This document shows, in pieces, positions 54,254-64,000 of a stretch of 64,000 nt of DNA (within the stretch, counting starts at the first letter, position 1; each line of letters starts with the position of its first letter). The translations under genes and the position numbers were made by a program. The stretch comes from Undibacterium sp. CCC3.4 (GTDB taxonomy: Bacteria; Pseudomonadota; Gammaproteobacteria; Burkholderiales; Burkholderiaceae_D), in assembly GCF_034347425.1 (NCBI RefSeq), contig NZ_CP133779.1:1364001-1428000 (forward strand), given 5' to 3'. The notes beneath the pieces are model-generated. The model was given only the letters and a program-made list of their open reading frames with translations, had not been told where the DNA came from and made no database searches.

Positions 54254-55624
54254 TTAAATGCTTAAAGGCAAGCTCAGCACGACTTGCAGTCCTCCTTGCG
54301 GCAGGTTGATCAACTGTATCTCGCCGCCGTGTTGTTGCGCAATGTTTTGGGCAATGCTCAAGCCTAGTCCGGTACCGCCCGATTCACGTGAGCGCGAGGT
54401 TTCCAAGCGAAAAAACGGTTCGAATACCTTGCGGTGAAACTCAGGCGCAATGCCGCTGCCGCCGTCAGCGATCCGAATATTGAGTAAGCTGCGTTTGTTT
54501 TGTTTACTGATATCGAGGGTGATCTGCGCGTAATTGCCGTATTTCACCGCATTATCGATCAAATTAGTCAAACAGCGACGCAAGGCCTGCGGCCGGGCTT
54601 GCACGGTGATGCCTGGGTGATTGTCAAAACGTACATCTTGACCAGCTTCGACGGCATCGCTGCACATACTGTCGAGCAAAGAGTCGATGTCGACCGCGCG
54701 CAAGGCTTCGCTGCTATCCATGCTGCGTGCCAAGTCCAAGCCTTCTTTGATCATGCTTTGCATGGCAGACAAATCGCCGATCAGACGCTGGCGCAGCTCT
54801 TCATCGCTGACTTTCTCCAAGCGTAAGCGCAGGCGCGTCAGCGGTGTTTGTAAATCATGCGTGATAGCACCGAGCATATGGGTGCGCTGGGAAATATGTT
54901 CGCGCAGGCGCGCTTGCATGGCGTTGAAGGCACGGGTCGCTTGTACGATTTCGCTGGCGCCTTGTTCCGGCAAGGCTGGGCTATTGAAGTCTTGCCCCAG
55001 TGCTGTGGCCGCTTCGGCCATGCGCTGCAAGGGCTTCATGGTCATGCGTGCAACCAAGTAGGCGAGCAAGGCGATACAGAGAAGAAAGACTAATAGGAAT
55101 TGCAGGAAATCAGTGTGTAGCGGTGCCGGTGCCGGGCGCGGCGGCATGATGGTCAAGCGCAATGAGGTGCCGTCGTGCAAGGTGATGCCGAGTGCCTCGC
55201 ACGGCGGCGGTATCGGGCCCTTGCCCGGGCGCGGCGGTCGATCGTCGCCGCGCGGATTCGGGCAATTGCTGGCGTCATCGGGCAGAGGAATGACGCGAAA
55301 GCTTTTACTTAGTCGTTCACTGACGGCGCGCGCGTACTCGGAGTGCGAGGGCGAAGTGCTGGCGGCGGTGTTGGCTGGCAGCGAGGTGACTTGCATACCG
55401 AACGGTGGTGCGGTTGCCAGAAAGGTCTCGCGATTCGCACGCGGCAAGACGTCGAGCGCGAGCGCGAGTTGCTCAGTGCGCTCGATCGAATGCGAAACGC
55501 GGTATTGCATCAGGGTTTTTTCACGCTCGCCGAAGGCCAACCAACCGGTCAGGGCGGTCGAACTCAACATGCCGAGCAAGATGATGGCAAATACCCGGCC
55601 CCACATGGACGACCACATTTTCAT
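54254..55624 (-). CDS. Two-component sensor histidine kinase
   Basis: 456 residues. Seen: two transmembrane segments (about 9-31 and 173-193) bracketing a periplasmic sensor domain, with a proline-rich patch near 125-140, HAMP (about 195-245), the phospho-acceptor HisKA motif with His256 in GAITHDLQTPLTRL, and the ATPase domain with N, G1 and G2 boxes (NLIDNAVKYG, DGGSGIAPE, GGTGLGLSIA). Known: autophosphorylates and passes phosphate to the response regulator. The start overlaps the regulator stop as ATGA. The periplasmic location and the divergent Spy-like gene suggest envelope-stress sensing. Confidence 0.92.
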   Translation of the reverse strand: MKMWSSMWGRVFAIILLGMLSSTALTGWLAFGEREKTLMQYRVSHSIERTEQLALALDVLPRANRETFLATAPPFGMQVTSLPANTAASTSPSHSEYARAVSERLSKSFRVIPLPDDASNCPNPRGDDRPPRPGKGPIPPPCEALGITLHDGTSLRLTIMPPRPAPAPLHTDFLQFLLVFLLCIALLAYLVARMTMKPLQRMAEAATALGQDFNSPALPEQGASEIVQATRAFNAMQARLREHISQRTHMLGAITHDLQTPLTRLRLRLEKVSDEELRQRLIGDLSAMQSMIKEGLDLARSMDSSEALRAVDIDSLLDSMCSDAVEAGQDVRFDNHPGITVQARPQALRRCLTNLIDNAVKYGNYAQITLDISKQNKRSLLNIRIADGGSGIAPEFHRKVFEPFFRLETSRSRESGGTGLGLSIAQNIAQQHGGEIQLINLPQGGLQVVLSLPLSI

Positions 55625-56349
55625 AGGGATTTTTCGCTGCTCACGGCCACGGCCAAGACATAACCGCCATTGCGCACGGTTTTGATGATTTGCGGCGAGC
55701 GCGCATCTTCGCGCAATTTCTGACGCAGACGACTGATTTGGATGTCGATTGAACGATCGAAAGGATCGGCATCGCGGCCATGTGTCATATTGAGCAACTG
55801 ATCACGGTTAAGAATGCGGTTCGGGTGTTCCAAGAAAATATTCAACATCCGGTATTCGGCACCGGATAAAGAAACGATCATGCCCTCGGGGCTGAGCAAA
55901 TGGCGTGCCGTCATATCGAGTATCCAGCCGGCAAATTTAATTTTTTGCAGGGTTTCATGGCCCGGTGCGCTGGCAGAACTATGGGTGCGGCGCAATACGC
56001 TGCGTATCCGCGCCAGTAACTCACGTGGTTCGAACGGTTTGGCCAAGTAATCGTCGGCACCCATTTCTAGGCCGATGATACGGTCCAGCGGTTCGCCGCG
56101 TGCCGTCAGCATGATCACCGGGGTGTTCGATTTTCCGCGCAAATTACGGCATAAGGTGAGACCATCGTCACCGGGCAAATTGAGGTCGAGCACGATGAGT
56201 GTGATCTCATGTTCCAGCAGGGCCGCCCACATGGCATTGCCATCGCCGGCCATCACTGCCGTATAGCCGTTCTGGTCTAAGTATTCGGCCAACAGGCTGC
56301 GTATCTCACGATCGTCGTCGACGATCAGAATTTTATTTTGTGTATCCAT
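55621..56349 (-). CDS. OmpR-family response regulator
   Basis: 242 residues from the ATG behind GGAAGCT. Two other ATGs in frame lie upstream. Seen: receiver domain with phospho-acceptor Asp55 (LIVLDLNLPGDDG) and conserved Lys104 (DYLAKPFEP), then a winged-helix OmpR/PhoB C-terminal domain with SLSGAEYRMLNIFLEHPNRILNRDQLL and a recognition-like NGGYVLA end. It is paired with the downstream histidine kinase. The divergent spacer of about 270 bp leading to the Spy-like gene is where its binding sites would lie. Confidence 0.92.
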   Translation of the reverse strand: MDTQNKILIVDDDREIRSLLAEYLDQNGYTAVMAGDGNAMWAALLEHEITLIVLDLNLPGDDGLTLCRNLRGKSNTPVIMLTARGEPLDRIIGLEMGADDYLAKPFEPRELLARIRSVLRRTHSSASAPGHETLQKIKFAGWILDMTARHLLSPEGMIVSLSGAEYRMLNIFLEHPNRILNRDQLLNMTHGRDADPFDRSIDIQISRLRQKLREDARSPQIIKTVRNGGYVLAVAVSSEKSL

Positions 56350-56621
56350 AGCTTCCATTATGAGCTTGGCCCCCAAGAAAAAAAGTGTGGTTTTGTATCG
56401 GCTTGTTGTCCGGCCTTAGTCCGCGCTTCCCTAGAGTTACACAGGGATACAAAGCAAGATGAAATGGATATGATACCGTTACAAGCATAGGGCAACATAG
56501 CTCCATCGTTTGATCTCTGCAAAATTGCGATGAGCGAACGGTTTGGCTCAGCGTATCGACCCGCAGTGTGCGGTCGGGCTATAAAGTATGAGCGTTTTCC
56601 GTCTATTGAGAAAGAAAAACC

Positions 56622-57131
56622 ATGAAAAATTGTAAACCCGCTTTGCGTGCTTGCTTGCTCGCTGTCAGTTTAGCCGCCAGTGCTTTGGTTCATGCCCAGA
56701 CTGCTATGAATGATGCTCCACCTCAACACAGTGAGGCCGATCGTGCAAAATGGCAAGATCGCATGGCACAAAAACGTGCCAAGCATGAGGCGCAATTGCA
56801 TGAGCAATTGAAAATCACGGCGGCCCAAGAACCTGCTTGGAAAAACTTTACCCAAGCCATGACGCCACCAGCCGGGCTGCCACCGCATGAGGCACGGGCA
56901 ACGGAAGACAAGTTGACTACACCGCAAAGGATGGAAAAAATGCTGGCTCGCATGCAAGAGCACCAGCAACAGTTGCAGACACACTTGAATGCCGTGAAGA
57001 CCTTCTATGCCGTATTAACACCGGAGCAACAAAAGACTTTCGATGAAAATCATCAGCGTATGAAAAAAGAAATGCAAGAGCGCATGGCGGCACACATGCA
57101 TGGCAAAGATGGGATGATGGGTAGACCCTGA
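56622..57131 (+). CDS. Spy/CpxP-like periplasmic protein
   Basis: 169 residues. Seen: a signal peptide (MKNCKPALRACLLAVSLAASALVHAQ), then a charged helical domain with LKITAAQEPAWKNFTQAM and LTPEQQKTFDENHQRMKKEMQERM, matching the LTxxQ-type helical chaperones Spy and CpxP, ending in a His/Met-rich tail (HMHGKDGMMG). Known: ATP-independent periplasmic chaperone or stress sensor. It is divergent from the two-component genes, the same layout as cpxP with cpxRA, so it is probably their target. Confidence 0.8.
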   Translation: MKNCKPALRACLLAVSLAASALVHAQTAMNDAPPQHSEADRAKWQDRMAQKRAKHEAQLHEQLKITAAQEPAWKNFTQAMTPPAGLPPHEARATEDKLTTPQRMEKMLARMQEHQQQLQTHLNAVKTFYAVLTPEQQKTFDENHQRMKKEMQERMAAHMHGKDGMMGRP

Positions 57132-57186
57132 TGCTAATGGCTAAGGGAGACGCGGAGTTAGTCCGCGCTTCCCTTCGCGCCATGAT

Positions 57187-58470
57187 TTACTTCGCGCCGC
57201 CAAAACGGCGCGCGGCATCGAGCCCGAGTCCGGCACCAATGCTGCCGAACAAATCCCCTTCGACCTGACGTGCATTCGGCACGATCGCCGCGATTTGCTG
57301 GCGTAAGCCGCGCACGCCGCTGGAGCCACCGGTAAAAAAGACGGTATCAATTTGCTCCGGACGCAGACCGGCATGGCGCAGGACGTCAGCAACCGTATTG
57401 GCCACGCTGGTGCTGAGGTGATGAATCGCCGTTTCCAGTTCGACACGCTCAAGCGTGAGCACGCAGGGTGCCGCTACTTGCTTGCTGCGCAAGCGTTCCA
57501 GCGGCAAGCTGATACGTTCTTGGTCGGACAACAGGATCTTGGCTTCCTCTGCCTTGATGGCCAGCCAGTGGCCGTCGCGTTGTTCTACCAAATTGAGCAG
57601 ACGCTCGAAGCGCTGGCGCAGTTCCGCTTGGCGGATATCGCGGTACACCTCGAGCAATTCGCGGTTGACCTTGTGGGCGTAGACCTGATTAATGGTATGC
57701 CAAGTAGCGAGGTTGAAGTAATAACTGGATGGCACCTCAATCTCACTGGCGAGCCGACCACCGAGGCCGAGCAGGGGCATGATATGCGTGAGGCTCAGAT
57801 ATTTATCGAAATCGGTACCGCCGATGTGCACGCCACCATTGCCTAGAATATCATCGCGCCGGTCGGTGCGATGCGAACGTTCGGGCGCGAGGCGGACGAT
57901 GGAAAAATCTGAGGTACCACCGCCGATATCGGCAATGAGTACCAACTCTTCTTTGGTGATACGCGATTCATAATCGAAGGCGGCGGCGATCGGTTCAAAC
58001 TGAAACAACACTTCCTTATAACCGGCTGCCCGGGCGATTTCTTCCAGCGTATCTTCGGCCAACTGATCGGCATCGCTGTTGTCATCGATGAAATGCACGG
58101 GCCGCCCGAAGACGGCATAGTCAAACTGGCGCCCGGCCGCGGTTTCGGCACGTCGTTTCAATTCGGCAATGAATTGTTCCAGCAAACCGCGAAACGGCAC
58201 GGCTTTTCCCAGCACCTCGGTTTGACCATCGATGAGGCTGGTACCGAGCAGACTTTTCATCGAACGCATCAAGCGTCCTTCGTAGCCGAGCAGATAGGTG
58301 CTCAATGCCTTGCGGCCGTAACTGACCTCATTCTCCTCAGCATTGAAAAACACCACCGATGGCAGGGTGACTTTGTCTTCTTCGAGCGCCAACAACGCCG
58401 GTTGCCCGGCGCGATGCCAGCCGACGGTTGAATTTGAGGTCCCGAAATCTACTCCACAAGCTTGCGACAT
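57187..58470 (-). CDS. yegD: Hsp70 family protein, YegD type
   Basis: 427 residues from the ATG behind GGAACG. A longer frame is leader sequence. Seen: the phosphate loop GVDFGTSNSTVGW, the second site IADIGGGTSDFSIVRL and the adenosine motif FFTGGSSGVRGLRQQI. There is no substrate-binding half, so it is shorter than DnaK (about 640). Known: the YegD branch is of unknown role and is not a normal DnaK chaperone. It stands alone, convergent with the Spy-like gene. Confidence 0.87.
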   Translation of the reverse strand: MSQACGVDFGTSNSTVGWHRAGQPALLALEEDKVTLPSVVFFNAEENEVSYGRKALSTYLLGYEGRLMRSMKSLLGTSLIDGQTEVLGKAVPFRGLLEQFIAELKRRAETAAGRQFDYAVFGRPVHFIDDNSDADQLAEDTLEEIARAAGYKEVLFQFEPIAAAFDYESRITKEELVLIADIGGGTSDFSIVRLAPERSHRTDRRDDILGNGGVHIGGTDFDKYLSLTHIMPLLGLGGRLASEIEVPSSYYFNLATWHTINQVYAHKVNRELLEVYRDIRQAELRQRFERLLNLVEQRDGHWLAIKAEEAKILLSDQERISLPLERLRSKQVAAPCVLTLERVELETAIHHLSTSVANTVADVLRHAGLRPEQIDTVFFTGGSSGVRGLRQQIAAIVPNARQVEGDLFGSIGAGLGLDAARRFGGAK

Positions 58471-58553
58471 GAAACGTTCCTGATTAGTGTTCGATGAGAT
58501 GACAAGGCTACCATTCCCGCAGCCGCTGGCCATGCATCGGATCAGCGTTTCGT

Positions 58554-59864
58554 TTATTCGGCGTCAGCCGGCGGCGTATCTACGCGTATGACCAATAATT
58601 GGTCGATGCGGTAGTGATCGATATCGACCACTTCAAATTTATACTCGCCGACCATCACGAAATCGGTACGTTTCGGGATTTTCTTGAGCATCGTCATCAT
58701 GAAGCCGGCAATAGTCTCATAGCTGCCTTGCTCGGGCAAGGAATCAATGTCGAGGGCACGACAAACATCTTCTATCGTCGTGGCACCGTCGATCAACCAT
58801 GAATTGCCGTCGCGCTGGACAATCTGGTCTTCGAGAAAAGGATGCACCAAATTACCCATCAGGGTACTGAGTACATCATTGAGTGTGATCACGCCGACGA
58901 CGAGTGCGTATTCATTGAAAATGACGGCAAAATCTTCGCGTGTGCCCTTGAATTGCTCCAGCATTTCCGATAGCGTCAGCGAATCCGGCACCGCCAGTGC
59001 GGTGCGCAGCGAGAGTTCCTGCACCTTGGAAAAGGCTTGATTGGTCAACACGCGCTTGAGAATATCTTTCGACTCGACATAACCGACGACGTTATCGATA
59101 TGACCATCGCAGACCAAAAACTTGGTATGGGGATGTTCGGCGATTTTTTGCCGTATCACGACATCGCTGTCTTGTAGGGTGAAATACACAATACTGTCGC
59201 GCTGCGACATCGCACTCGGCACCGTGCGGCTTTCGAGCTCAAACACATTGCCTATCATATGGTGTTCGCGCGCTTGCAAAATACCGGCTTCGGCACCGGC
59301 ATCAACCATCGCGTAAATTTCATCGGAAGTGATCTGCTCATCGCGGGCAGTGGGCAAATTGAACAAGGTGAACAGCAGATTGGCAAGGCCGTTGAAGGCC
59401 CAGACCAAGGGTTTGAACAGACGCACGCATAACAACATCGGCCGCACCACAAAAATTGCCACCGATTCCGGCGCGATCATGGCCAATCGCTTCGGCATCA
59501 GATCGGCGAACAGGATGAACACCGAGGTGACGAAGGCGAAGGAAGTAAAAAATCCCAGCGTATCGACCCATACGGCGCTACCGAAAACCAGCTTGAACCA
59601 GCTGGCAAAATACGGAGTCAGGGCTTGTTCGCCAAGAATACCGCCGAGTATCGCCACGGCATTGAGGCCGATTTGCACCACCGTGAAAAAATGCCCCGGT
59701 TCTTGTTGTAATTGAAGAATGCGCGCGGCGCGCGGCTCGCCCTCGGCTTCCAGTACTTGTAATTTCACCTTGCGGGAGGCCGCCAAAGAAATTTCTGACA
59801 TGGAAAAAAATGCACTGATGGCAACCAATACGCCGATAATCAGAAGGTGATCAATCAAAGCCAT
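58554..59864 (-). CDS. CNNM/CorC-family membrane protein (hemolysin-like, TlyC/YtfL type)
   Basis: 436 residues. Seen: a CNNM transmembrane half with FFSMSEISLAASRKVKLQVLEAEG and four hydrophobic segments, two CBS domains (from about residue 205), and a C-terminal CorC_HlyC domain near the end (LPEQGSYETIAGFMMTML). Known: the family moves Mg/Co or polyamines, and YtfL exports polyamines in E. coli. The old hemolysin name is not meaningful. It is divergent from a tetracycline-type MFS gene. Confidence 0.9.
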   Translation of the reverse strand: MALIDHLLIIGVLVAISAFFSMSEISLAASRKVKLQVLEAEGEPRAARILQLQQEPGHFFTVVQIGLNAVAILGGILGEQALTPYFASWFKLVFGSAVWVDTLGFFTSFAFVTSVFILFADLMPKRLAMIAPESVAIFVVRPMLLCVRLFKPLVWAFNGLANLLFTLFNLPTARDEQITSDEIYAMVDAGAEAGILQAREHHMIGNVFELESRTVPSAMSQRDSIVYFTLQDSDVVIRQKIAEHPHTKFLVCDGHIDNVVGYVESKDILKRVLTNQAFSKVQELSLRTALAVPDSLTLSEMLEQFKGTREDFAVIFNEYALVVGVITLNDVLSTLMGNLVHPFLEDQIVQRDGNSWLIDGATTIEDVCRALDIDSLPEQGSYETIAGFMMTMLKKIPKRTDFVMVGEYKFEVVDIDHYRIDQLLVIRVDTPPADAE

Positions 59865-59982
59865 ATTCTATCCTTCTCGCTGTTTATTTAATCTCAATCA
59901 TATACTATTGAGTCTGGCGAAAAAAAGCAGCTTCGGTTCAAAGCGCCTGTCTGTCCAAATTCCTCATCGAAAGTCCGTCCTC

Positions 59983-61197
59983 ATGCCTCTCTCCGCTCCG
60001 CCCCCGGTCATTGCGCCGGATGTACGTTTTGTTCTCATCACCGTGTTTCTCGACATTTTAGGAATAGGCTTGATTATTCCGGTGCTGCCGCGTTTGGTCG
60101 GCTCCCTCACCAGTGAAGGCAACGCCTACTGGTACGGGGCAATCGTCGCCGCCTATGGCGTCATGCAATTTTTTTTCGCGCCCTTAATCGGCGCGCTCAG
60201 TGATCGTTACGGGCGTCGCCCGGTACTACTGATCTGTGTCTTTGGTTTGGGGATGAATTTTCTGTTGCTCACGCAAGCGAGCAACATTTATTGGCTGTTA
60301 GTGATACGCGCCTTAGGCGGCGTGACGGCCGGTAACTTGTCGGTGGCGAATGCGTATATTGCCGATGTGTCGACACCGGAAAACCGCAGCAAGGCCTTGG
60401 GGAAAATCGGTGCCATGTTCGGGCTCGGCTTCATTTGTGGCCCGGTCAGCGGCGGCTTGTTGGGTGAGATCAATATCCATTACCCCTTCCATCTGGCCGC
60501 TGCCGTAGCGCTGGCCAATGTGGCGTACGGCTACTTCGCCTTGCCGGAATCATTGCCGCCCAGCCAGCGCAAAACCTTTGCGCTCAGCGCTGCCAATCCC
60601 TTCGCCGGCTTGCGCGGCTTGGCACATTTGCGTGGCACCGGTGGCTTGGTCTGGGTATACGCTTTGACCATGTTTGCTCAGTTCACTCTACAGACCACTT
60701 GGGTCTTATCGACGGAATTGCGGTTCGGCTGGAGCCCCATGCAAAACGGCTTTGCCCTGTTTTTGGTCGGTATGTCCAGCGTGTTGATGCAAGGCGTGTT
60801 TCTGGGTCGCTACATCAAGCGGGTCGGCGATGCCAATGCGATTCTGTTCGGTTTGGCATCATCGTGCGTGGTCTTGAGCTTGTACGGTCTGGCTACACAA
60901 GGCTGGATGATGTATGCGCTGATCGTTTGCAATGTCTTTGCTTTTGCCGCCGGGCCGGCGCTGCAGGCTTACTTTTCCCGCGCCGTCGATGCCAGTTCGC
61001 AAGGCATGGCGATGGGATCCTTGAGCGCTTTGGCGAGCATGATGAGTGTCTTGGCAACACTGAGCGGGACTACCCTACTCGGCCAAGTCAGCCACGCCGG
61101 TGCCGGCAGCTTGCTGCTCGGTGCGCCATTCTTTCTTGCCGCGACCATGCAATTACTGGCACTCAGCATAGCCTTCAGGCACTTGCGCGCGCACTGA
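59983..61197 (+). CDS. MFS transporter, TetA/TCR-like drug exporter
   Basis: 404 residues from the ATG of [16 protein letters not shown]. An extended frame adds 25 residues and reads like leader. Seen: 12 predicted helices, the DHA1 motif A variant [34 protein letters not shown] typical of tetracycline-type exporters, and the first-helix [15 protein letters not shown]. Known: the subfamily exports tetracycline or related compounds with proton exchange, but many members have no drug phenotype. No TetR regulator lies next to it. Confidence 0.87.
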   Translation: MPLSAPPPVIAPDVRFVLITVFLDILGIGLIIPVLPRLVGSLTSEGNAYWYGAIVAAYGVMQFFFAPLIGALSDRYGRRPVLLICVFGLGMNFLLLTQASNIYWLLVIRALGGVTAGNLSVANAYIADVSTPENRSKALGKIGAMFGLGFICGPVSGGLLGEINIHYPFHLAAAVALANVAYGYFALPESLPPSQRKTFALSAANPFAGLRGLAHLRGTGGLVWVYALTMFAQFTLQTTWVLSTELRFGWSPMQNGFALFLVGMSSVLMQGVFLGRYIKRVGDANAILFGLASSCVVLSLYGLATQGWMMYALIVCNVFAFAAGPALQAYFSRAVDASSQGMAMGSLSALASMMSVLATLSGTTLLGQVSHAGAGSLLLGAPFFLAATMQLLALSIAFRHLRAH

Positions 61198-61204
61198 CCT
61201 TGCA

Positions 61205-61236
61205 TAAAAAAAGCGGATCAGACGATCCGCTTTTTT
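61205..61236. terminator. Bidirectional rho-independent terminator
   Basis: AAGCGGATC / GATCCGCTT stem, flanked by an A-run and a T-run. It separates the MFS gene (+) and dctA (-). Confidence 0.92.
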
Positions 61237-61254
61237 GGGCTGCTGAGAGCAAAC

Positions 61255-62526
61255 TTATTTATCTGAAACGTCTTTACCATTCAAGACATTATTCAGTTTC
61301 AGCATATCGACATCATTGCCCCATTTGCCGACCACAATCGTCGCCACGCCATTGCCGACCAAATTGGTCAAAGCCCGTGCTTCCGACATGAAACGGTCTA
61401 TTCCCAAGATCAAAGCCAGACCAGCTACCGGAATCCCGCCGACGGCCGACAAAGTGGCGGCCAAGACAATGAAGCCGCTGCCGGTAATGCCTGCCGCGCC
61501 TTTGGAAGTCAGTAACAAGACCGCCAACAAAGTGACTTGTTGCATCAGACTCATAGGCGTATCGGTGGCTTGCGCAATGAAGACGGCTGCCATAGTCAGG
61601 TAGATCGACGTGCCGTCGAGATTGAACGAATAACCGGTAGGGATGACCAAACCGACTACCGATTTTTTCACGCCGAGTTTTTCGAGCTTGCTGATAATGC
61701 CAGGCAAGGCCGATTCCGAAGATGACGTACCCAAAACGATGAGCAATTCTTCTTTGATGTATTTAACGAACTTCCAGATACTGAAGCCATGTAATTTGGC
61801 AATCGTACCAAGTACGCCGAAGACAAAGATCAGGCAAGTCAGATAGAAGGCTGCCATCAAATAACCGAGTGAGAGCAAGGAAGCAACGCCGAATTTACCG
61901 ATGGTGAAAGCCATCGCGCCAAACGCGCCTATCGGTGCAACTTTCATGATGTAACCAACGATGGTAAACAAGACTTGCGAGACTTTTTCGATCAAATCAA
62001 ATACCGGTGTACCGCGGCCACCGAAGCGATGGAGTGCAAAACCGAAGAATACCGCAATCAGCAATACTTGCAGAATCTCGCCCTTGGCAAAGGCGTCGAC
62101 GAAGGTGGTCGGAATGATTTGCATGAAAAAATCGGTCGTGGTCTGCATCTTACCTGGCGCAGTGAAGGCGGCAATGCCTTTGGTATCGAGCGTCAGAACG
62201 TCGATGTGCATGCCGCTACCTGGCTTGAGCACGTTGACGACGATCAAGCCGACGATGAGCGCCAGCGTACTGACAATTTCAAAGTACAACAAGGCCATGC
62301 CGCCGGTTTTACCGACTTTTTTCATATCTTCCATACCGGCAATACCGACGACGACGGTACAGAAAATAATCGGTGCGATCATCATCTTGATGAGTTTGAT
62401 AAAGCCGTCACCGAGTGGTTTCATTGCGGCACCCGATTCCGGGTAATAATGGCCGAGCAGAACGCCGAGAATAATTGCCGTGATGACCTGGAAATAGAGG
62501 GATTTGTAAAGGGGTTGCTGGCGCAT
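61255..62526 (-). CDS. dctA: C4-dicarboxylate transporter DctA
   Basis: 423 residues from the ATG behind GGAGACCAGGC. A 19-residue extended frame is leader. Seen: eight hydrophobic segments with [11 protein letters not shown] (the SSS reentrant loop), [22 protein letters not shown] (cation site) and [25 protein letters not shown]. Known: sodium- or proton-coupled uptake of succinate, fumarate, malate and aspartate. It fits an organic-acid-using lifestyle together with pckG. No dctBD two-component genes are seen here. Confidence 0.95.
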   Translation of the reverse strand: MRQQPLYKSLYFQVITAIILGVLLGHYYPESGAAMKPLGDGFIKLIKMMIAPIIFCTVVVGIAGMEDMKKVGKTGGMALLYFEIVSTLALIVGLIVVNVLKPGSGMHIDVLTLDTKGIAAFTAPGKMQTTTDFFMQIIPTTFVDAFAKGEILQVLLIAVFFGFALHRFGGRGTPVFDLIEKVSQVLFTIVGYIMKVAPIGAFGAMAFTIGKFGVASLLSLGYLMAAFYLTCLIFVFGVLGTIAKLHGFSIWKFVKYIKEELLIVLGTSSSESALPGIISKLEKLGVKKSVVGLVIPTGYSFNLDGTSIYLTMAAVFIAQATDTPMSLMQQVTLLAVLLLTSKGAAGITGSGFIVLAATLSAVGGIPVAGLALILGIDRFMSEARALTNLVGNGVATIVVGKWGNDVDMLKLNNVLNGKDVSDK

Positions 62527-62680
62527 GCCTGGTCTCCGATGTAAGAGTAGAGGTGTCAGTCGGCCGTATGGACGCAATGACAACTGTGCAGAATTATTGT
62601 TTCCGTCACGTTGACATTATTAAAAAATGCATGGTTCACAGCAATTGTGGCTTTCCACACCCGAGCTGGTTTTGTCGGAT

Positions 62681-64000
62681 TTACGCTGCAATGTGTTGCT
62701 TAAATGCAGATAATTTGTGAACGATTGTTCCTAAAGTGTGGATCGCTTCGTTTAATACCGGCGTATGCTCGCCGCCACAGTTGATGCGCAGGAAATGATC
62801 AAAGCGATTCGAGTTGGAATACAGTAAGCCCGGCGAAATCAGTATGTTTTCGCGCAAAGCGGCGTCGAACACCGCTTGTGACGAAATATGTTCCGGCATT
62901 TCCACCCATACCGACACGCCGCCGTCGGGAACCGTCAAGCGTGTACCGCTGGGAAAATACAAGGCAATCGCTTCGGCCATCTTGTCGCGCTGCTGGCGCA
63001 GTGCGGTACGTAATTTGCGCAAATGGCGATCATACGCAGGCGACTGCAAAAAGCTGGCAATAATACGTTGCGATAATTCTTCGTTATACCGAGTTTGTGC
63101 ATATTTGAACATCGCCACTCGGGCATGCCAGCGGCCCGCCAGCATCCAGCCCAAACGCATGCCGGGGGCCAGGGTTTTGTGCAAGGACGCGCAATAAATC
63201 ACATTGCCACTGCGATCCCAATGTTTGGCCGCGGTAGGAATCTTGTCGTCATTGACCAAGGCGCTGTAGGAATCATCCTCGATCACCGGAATATTTTTTT
63301 CTTCACACAGCGCCAGCAATCTTTGCTTGTGCTGGTCAGGCATGATGCTGCCGAGCGGATTTTGCAGATGCGGCACCACTACCACCGCTTTGATATTGCC
63401 ATAGGTTTGCATAGCCAGTTCCAAGGCTTCGATGGAAATGCCGGTCCGCGGGCTGGTGGGAATTTCCAAGGCTTTCAGGCCCAGGCTTTCCAAGACTTGC
63501 AGCAGGCCATAAAAAGTCGGCGACTCGACCGCGATCACATCACCGGCATGGGCGACGGCACGCAAGGCCAGGTTGAGTGCTTCGATGCAACCGCTGGTGA
63601 CGATCACCTCCTCGGCCGCGCAACTGATGCCGACATCGAGCGCACGCTTGGCCAGTGCCGCTTTGAGTTCGCGGTTGCCGCCCGGCGAGATGGCTTTGGT
63701 CAACAGAAAGGGATTTTGACGCAGTATGCTGCCGGCCAATTGGTGTAATTGCTTGTGCGGATACAGTTCCGGCGCGCCGGTGGCACGTGCCAGGTTGACT
63801 TTAACCGGCCGCTGTCCTTGCGCGATGATGGCTGAAACCCGTTCGTGGATGCCGACAAACTGGGCCGGATCGATGGCGCTGCTTGGCACCGGTTCGGTCA
63901 CCGGTGCCAGCCGCAGTCGGCGTGGCTGGCGCACGAAATAGCCGGAGCGCGGGCGCGCTTCCAACCATCCCTCGGCTTCGAGCCAGCGACACATCTGCAA
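62681..64000 (-). CDS. MocR/GntR-aminotransferase fusion regulator (N-terminus beyond the window)
   Basis: 439 residues in the window. Seen: the end of a GntR winged HTH (WLEARPRSGYFVRQPRR), a linker, then a fold-type I aminotransferase domain with ESPTFYGLLQVLESLGLKALEIP, the aldimine lysine in YCASLHKTLAPGMRLGWM, and SCAAEEVIVTSGCIEALNLAL. Known: MocR proteins use PLP as effector and regulate amino-acid, PLP or GABA genes. The first residues are missing, so the start is unknown. The target cannot be read. The spacer to dctA is about 150 bp. Confidence 0.85.
   Translation of the reverse strand: MQMCRWLEAEGWLEARPRSGYFVRQPRRLRLAPVTEPVPSSAIDPAQFVGIHERVSAIIAQGQRPVKVNLARATGAPELYPHKQLHQLAGSILRQNPFLLTKAISPGGNRELKAALAKRALDVGISCAAEEVIVTSGCIEALNLALRAVAHAGDVIAVESPTFYGLLQVLESLGLKALEIPTSPRTGISIEALELAMQTYGNIKAVVVVPHLQNPLGSIMPDQHKQRLLALCEEKNIPVIEDDSYSALVNDDKIPTAAKHWDRSGNVIYCASLHKTLAPGMRLGWMLAGRWHARVAMFKYAQTRYNEELSQRIIASFLQSPAYDRHLRKLRTALRQQRDKMAEAIALYFPSGTRLTVPDGGVSVWVEMPEHISSQAVFDAALRENILISPGLLYSNSNRFDHFLRINCGGEHTPVLNEAIHTLGTIVHKLSAFKQHIAA

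Noticed and set aside
1..64000. Prophage, insertion sequence, CRISPR, tRNA or rRNA
   Set aside because: No transposase, integrase, spacer-repeat array, cloverleaf or rRNA stretch was recognised in either strand by eye. Absence is not proof for tRNAs.

Overview
The window reads as a near-origin segment of a betaproteobacterial chromosome, most likely order Burkholderiales and probably family Oxalobacteraceae. This rests on the parB-parA-rsmG-mnmG block with two perfect parS sites, the character of the housekeeping genes (GTP-type pckG, alaC, dctA, mmsA, livGFKHM) and moderate GC content. No rRNA, tRNA, CRISPR array, phage or insertion sequence was recognised. Taxonomy is inferred from gene content only.

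Layout. 1-3.7 kb: parB (partial), parA, rsmG and mnmG on the minus strand, with two parS sites just upstream of mnmG. 3.8-15.3 kb: a TauE/SafE permease, an iron-type alcohol dehydrogenase, a five-gene branched-chain amino-acid-type ABC importer, a GMC oxidoreductase, a nitronate monooxygenase-like protein and mmsA. A divergent LysR regulator follows. Together these suggest uptake and oxidation of amino-acid or branched substrates. 16.3-21 kb: small proteins, an FKBP isomerase, an AhpD-like protein, and a two-gene operon pairing a BtaA/DUF3419 lipid enzyme with a FemAB/GNAT-like protein.

21.0-21.75 kb is an AT-rich, gene-free stretch with five perfect DnaA boxes. It holds two tandem sets of DnaA box, GC-rich spacer, DnaA-trio-like triplets and TATATA tract. 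It looks like the chromosomal replication origin, yet no dnaA, dnaN, rpmH or gyrB lies anywhere in the window. A truncated secreted-protein gene sits at its right edge.

22-36.4 kb: putA with a divergent Lrp regulator and a cupin, riboflavin synthase, a LysR regulator, small membrane proteins, a repeat-rich intergenic region, pckG, a 2-hydroxyacid dehydrogenase, an SMR (Gdx/SugE) exporter, a TlpA-like protein and a half-length asparaginase. 36.4-45.2 kb: alaC, a DyP peroxidase and a compact siderophore operon (one NIS synthetase, MFS exporter, TonB receptor, PepSY membrane protein) behind a plausible Fur box. 45.2-64 kb: a B12-binding radical SAM protein, CheW, SlyX, a lactonase-like hydrolase, an HDOD protein with a chemoreceptor, an acyl-CoA ligase, a two-component system divergent from a Spy-like protein, a YegD-type Hsp70, a CorC/CNNM protein, a TetA-like MFS transporter, dctA and a partial MocR regulator.

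The two most interesting loci are the dnaA-less origin with duplicated unwinding elements, and the BtaA plus FemAB-like pair, which could make a homoserine-headgroup lipid other than the usual trimethylated betaine lipid.
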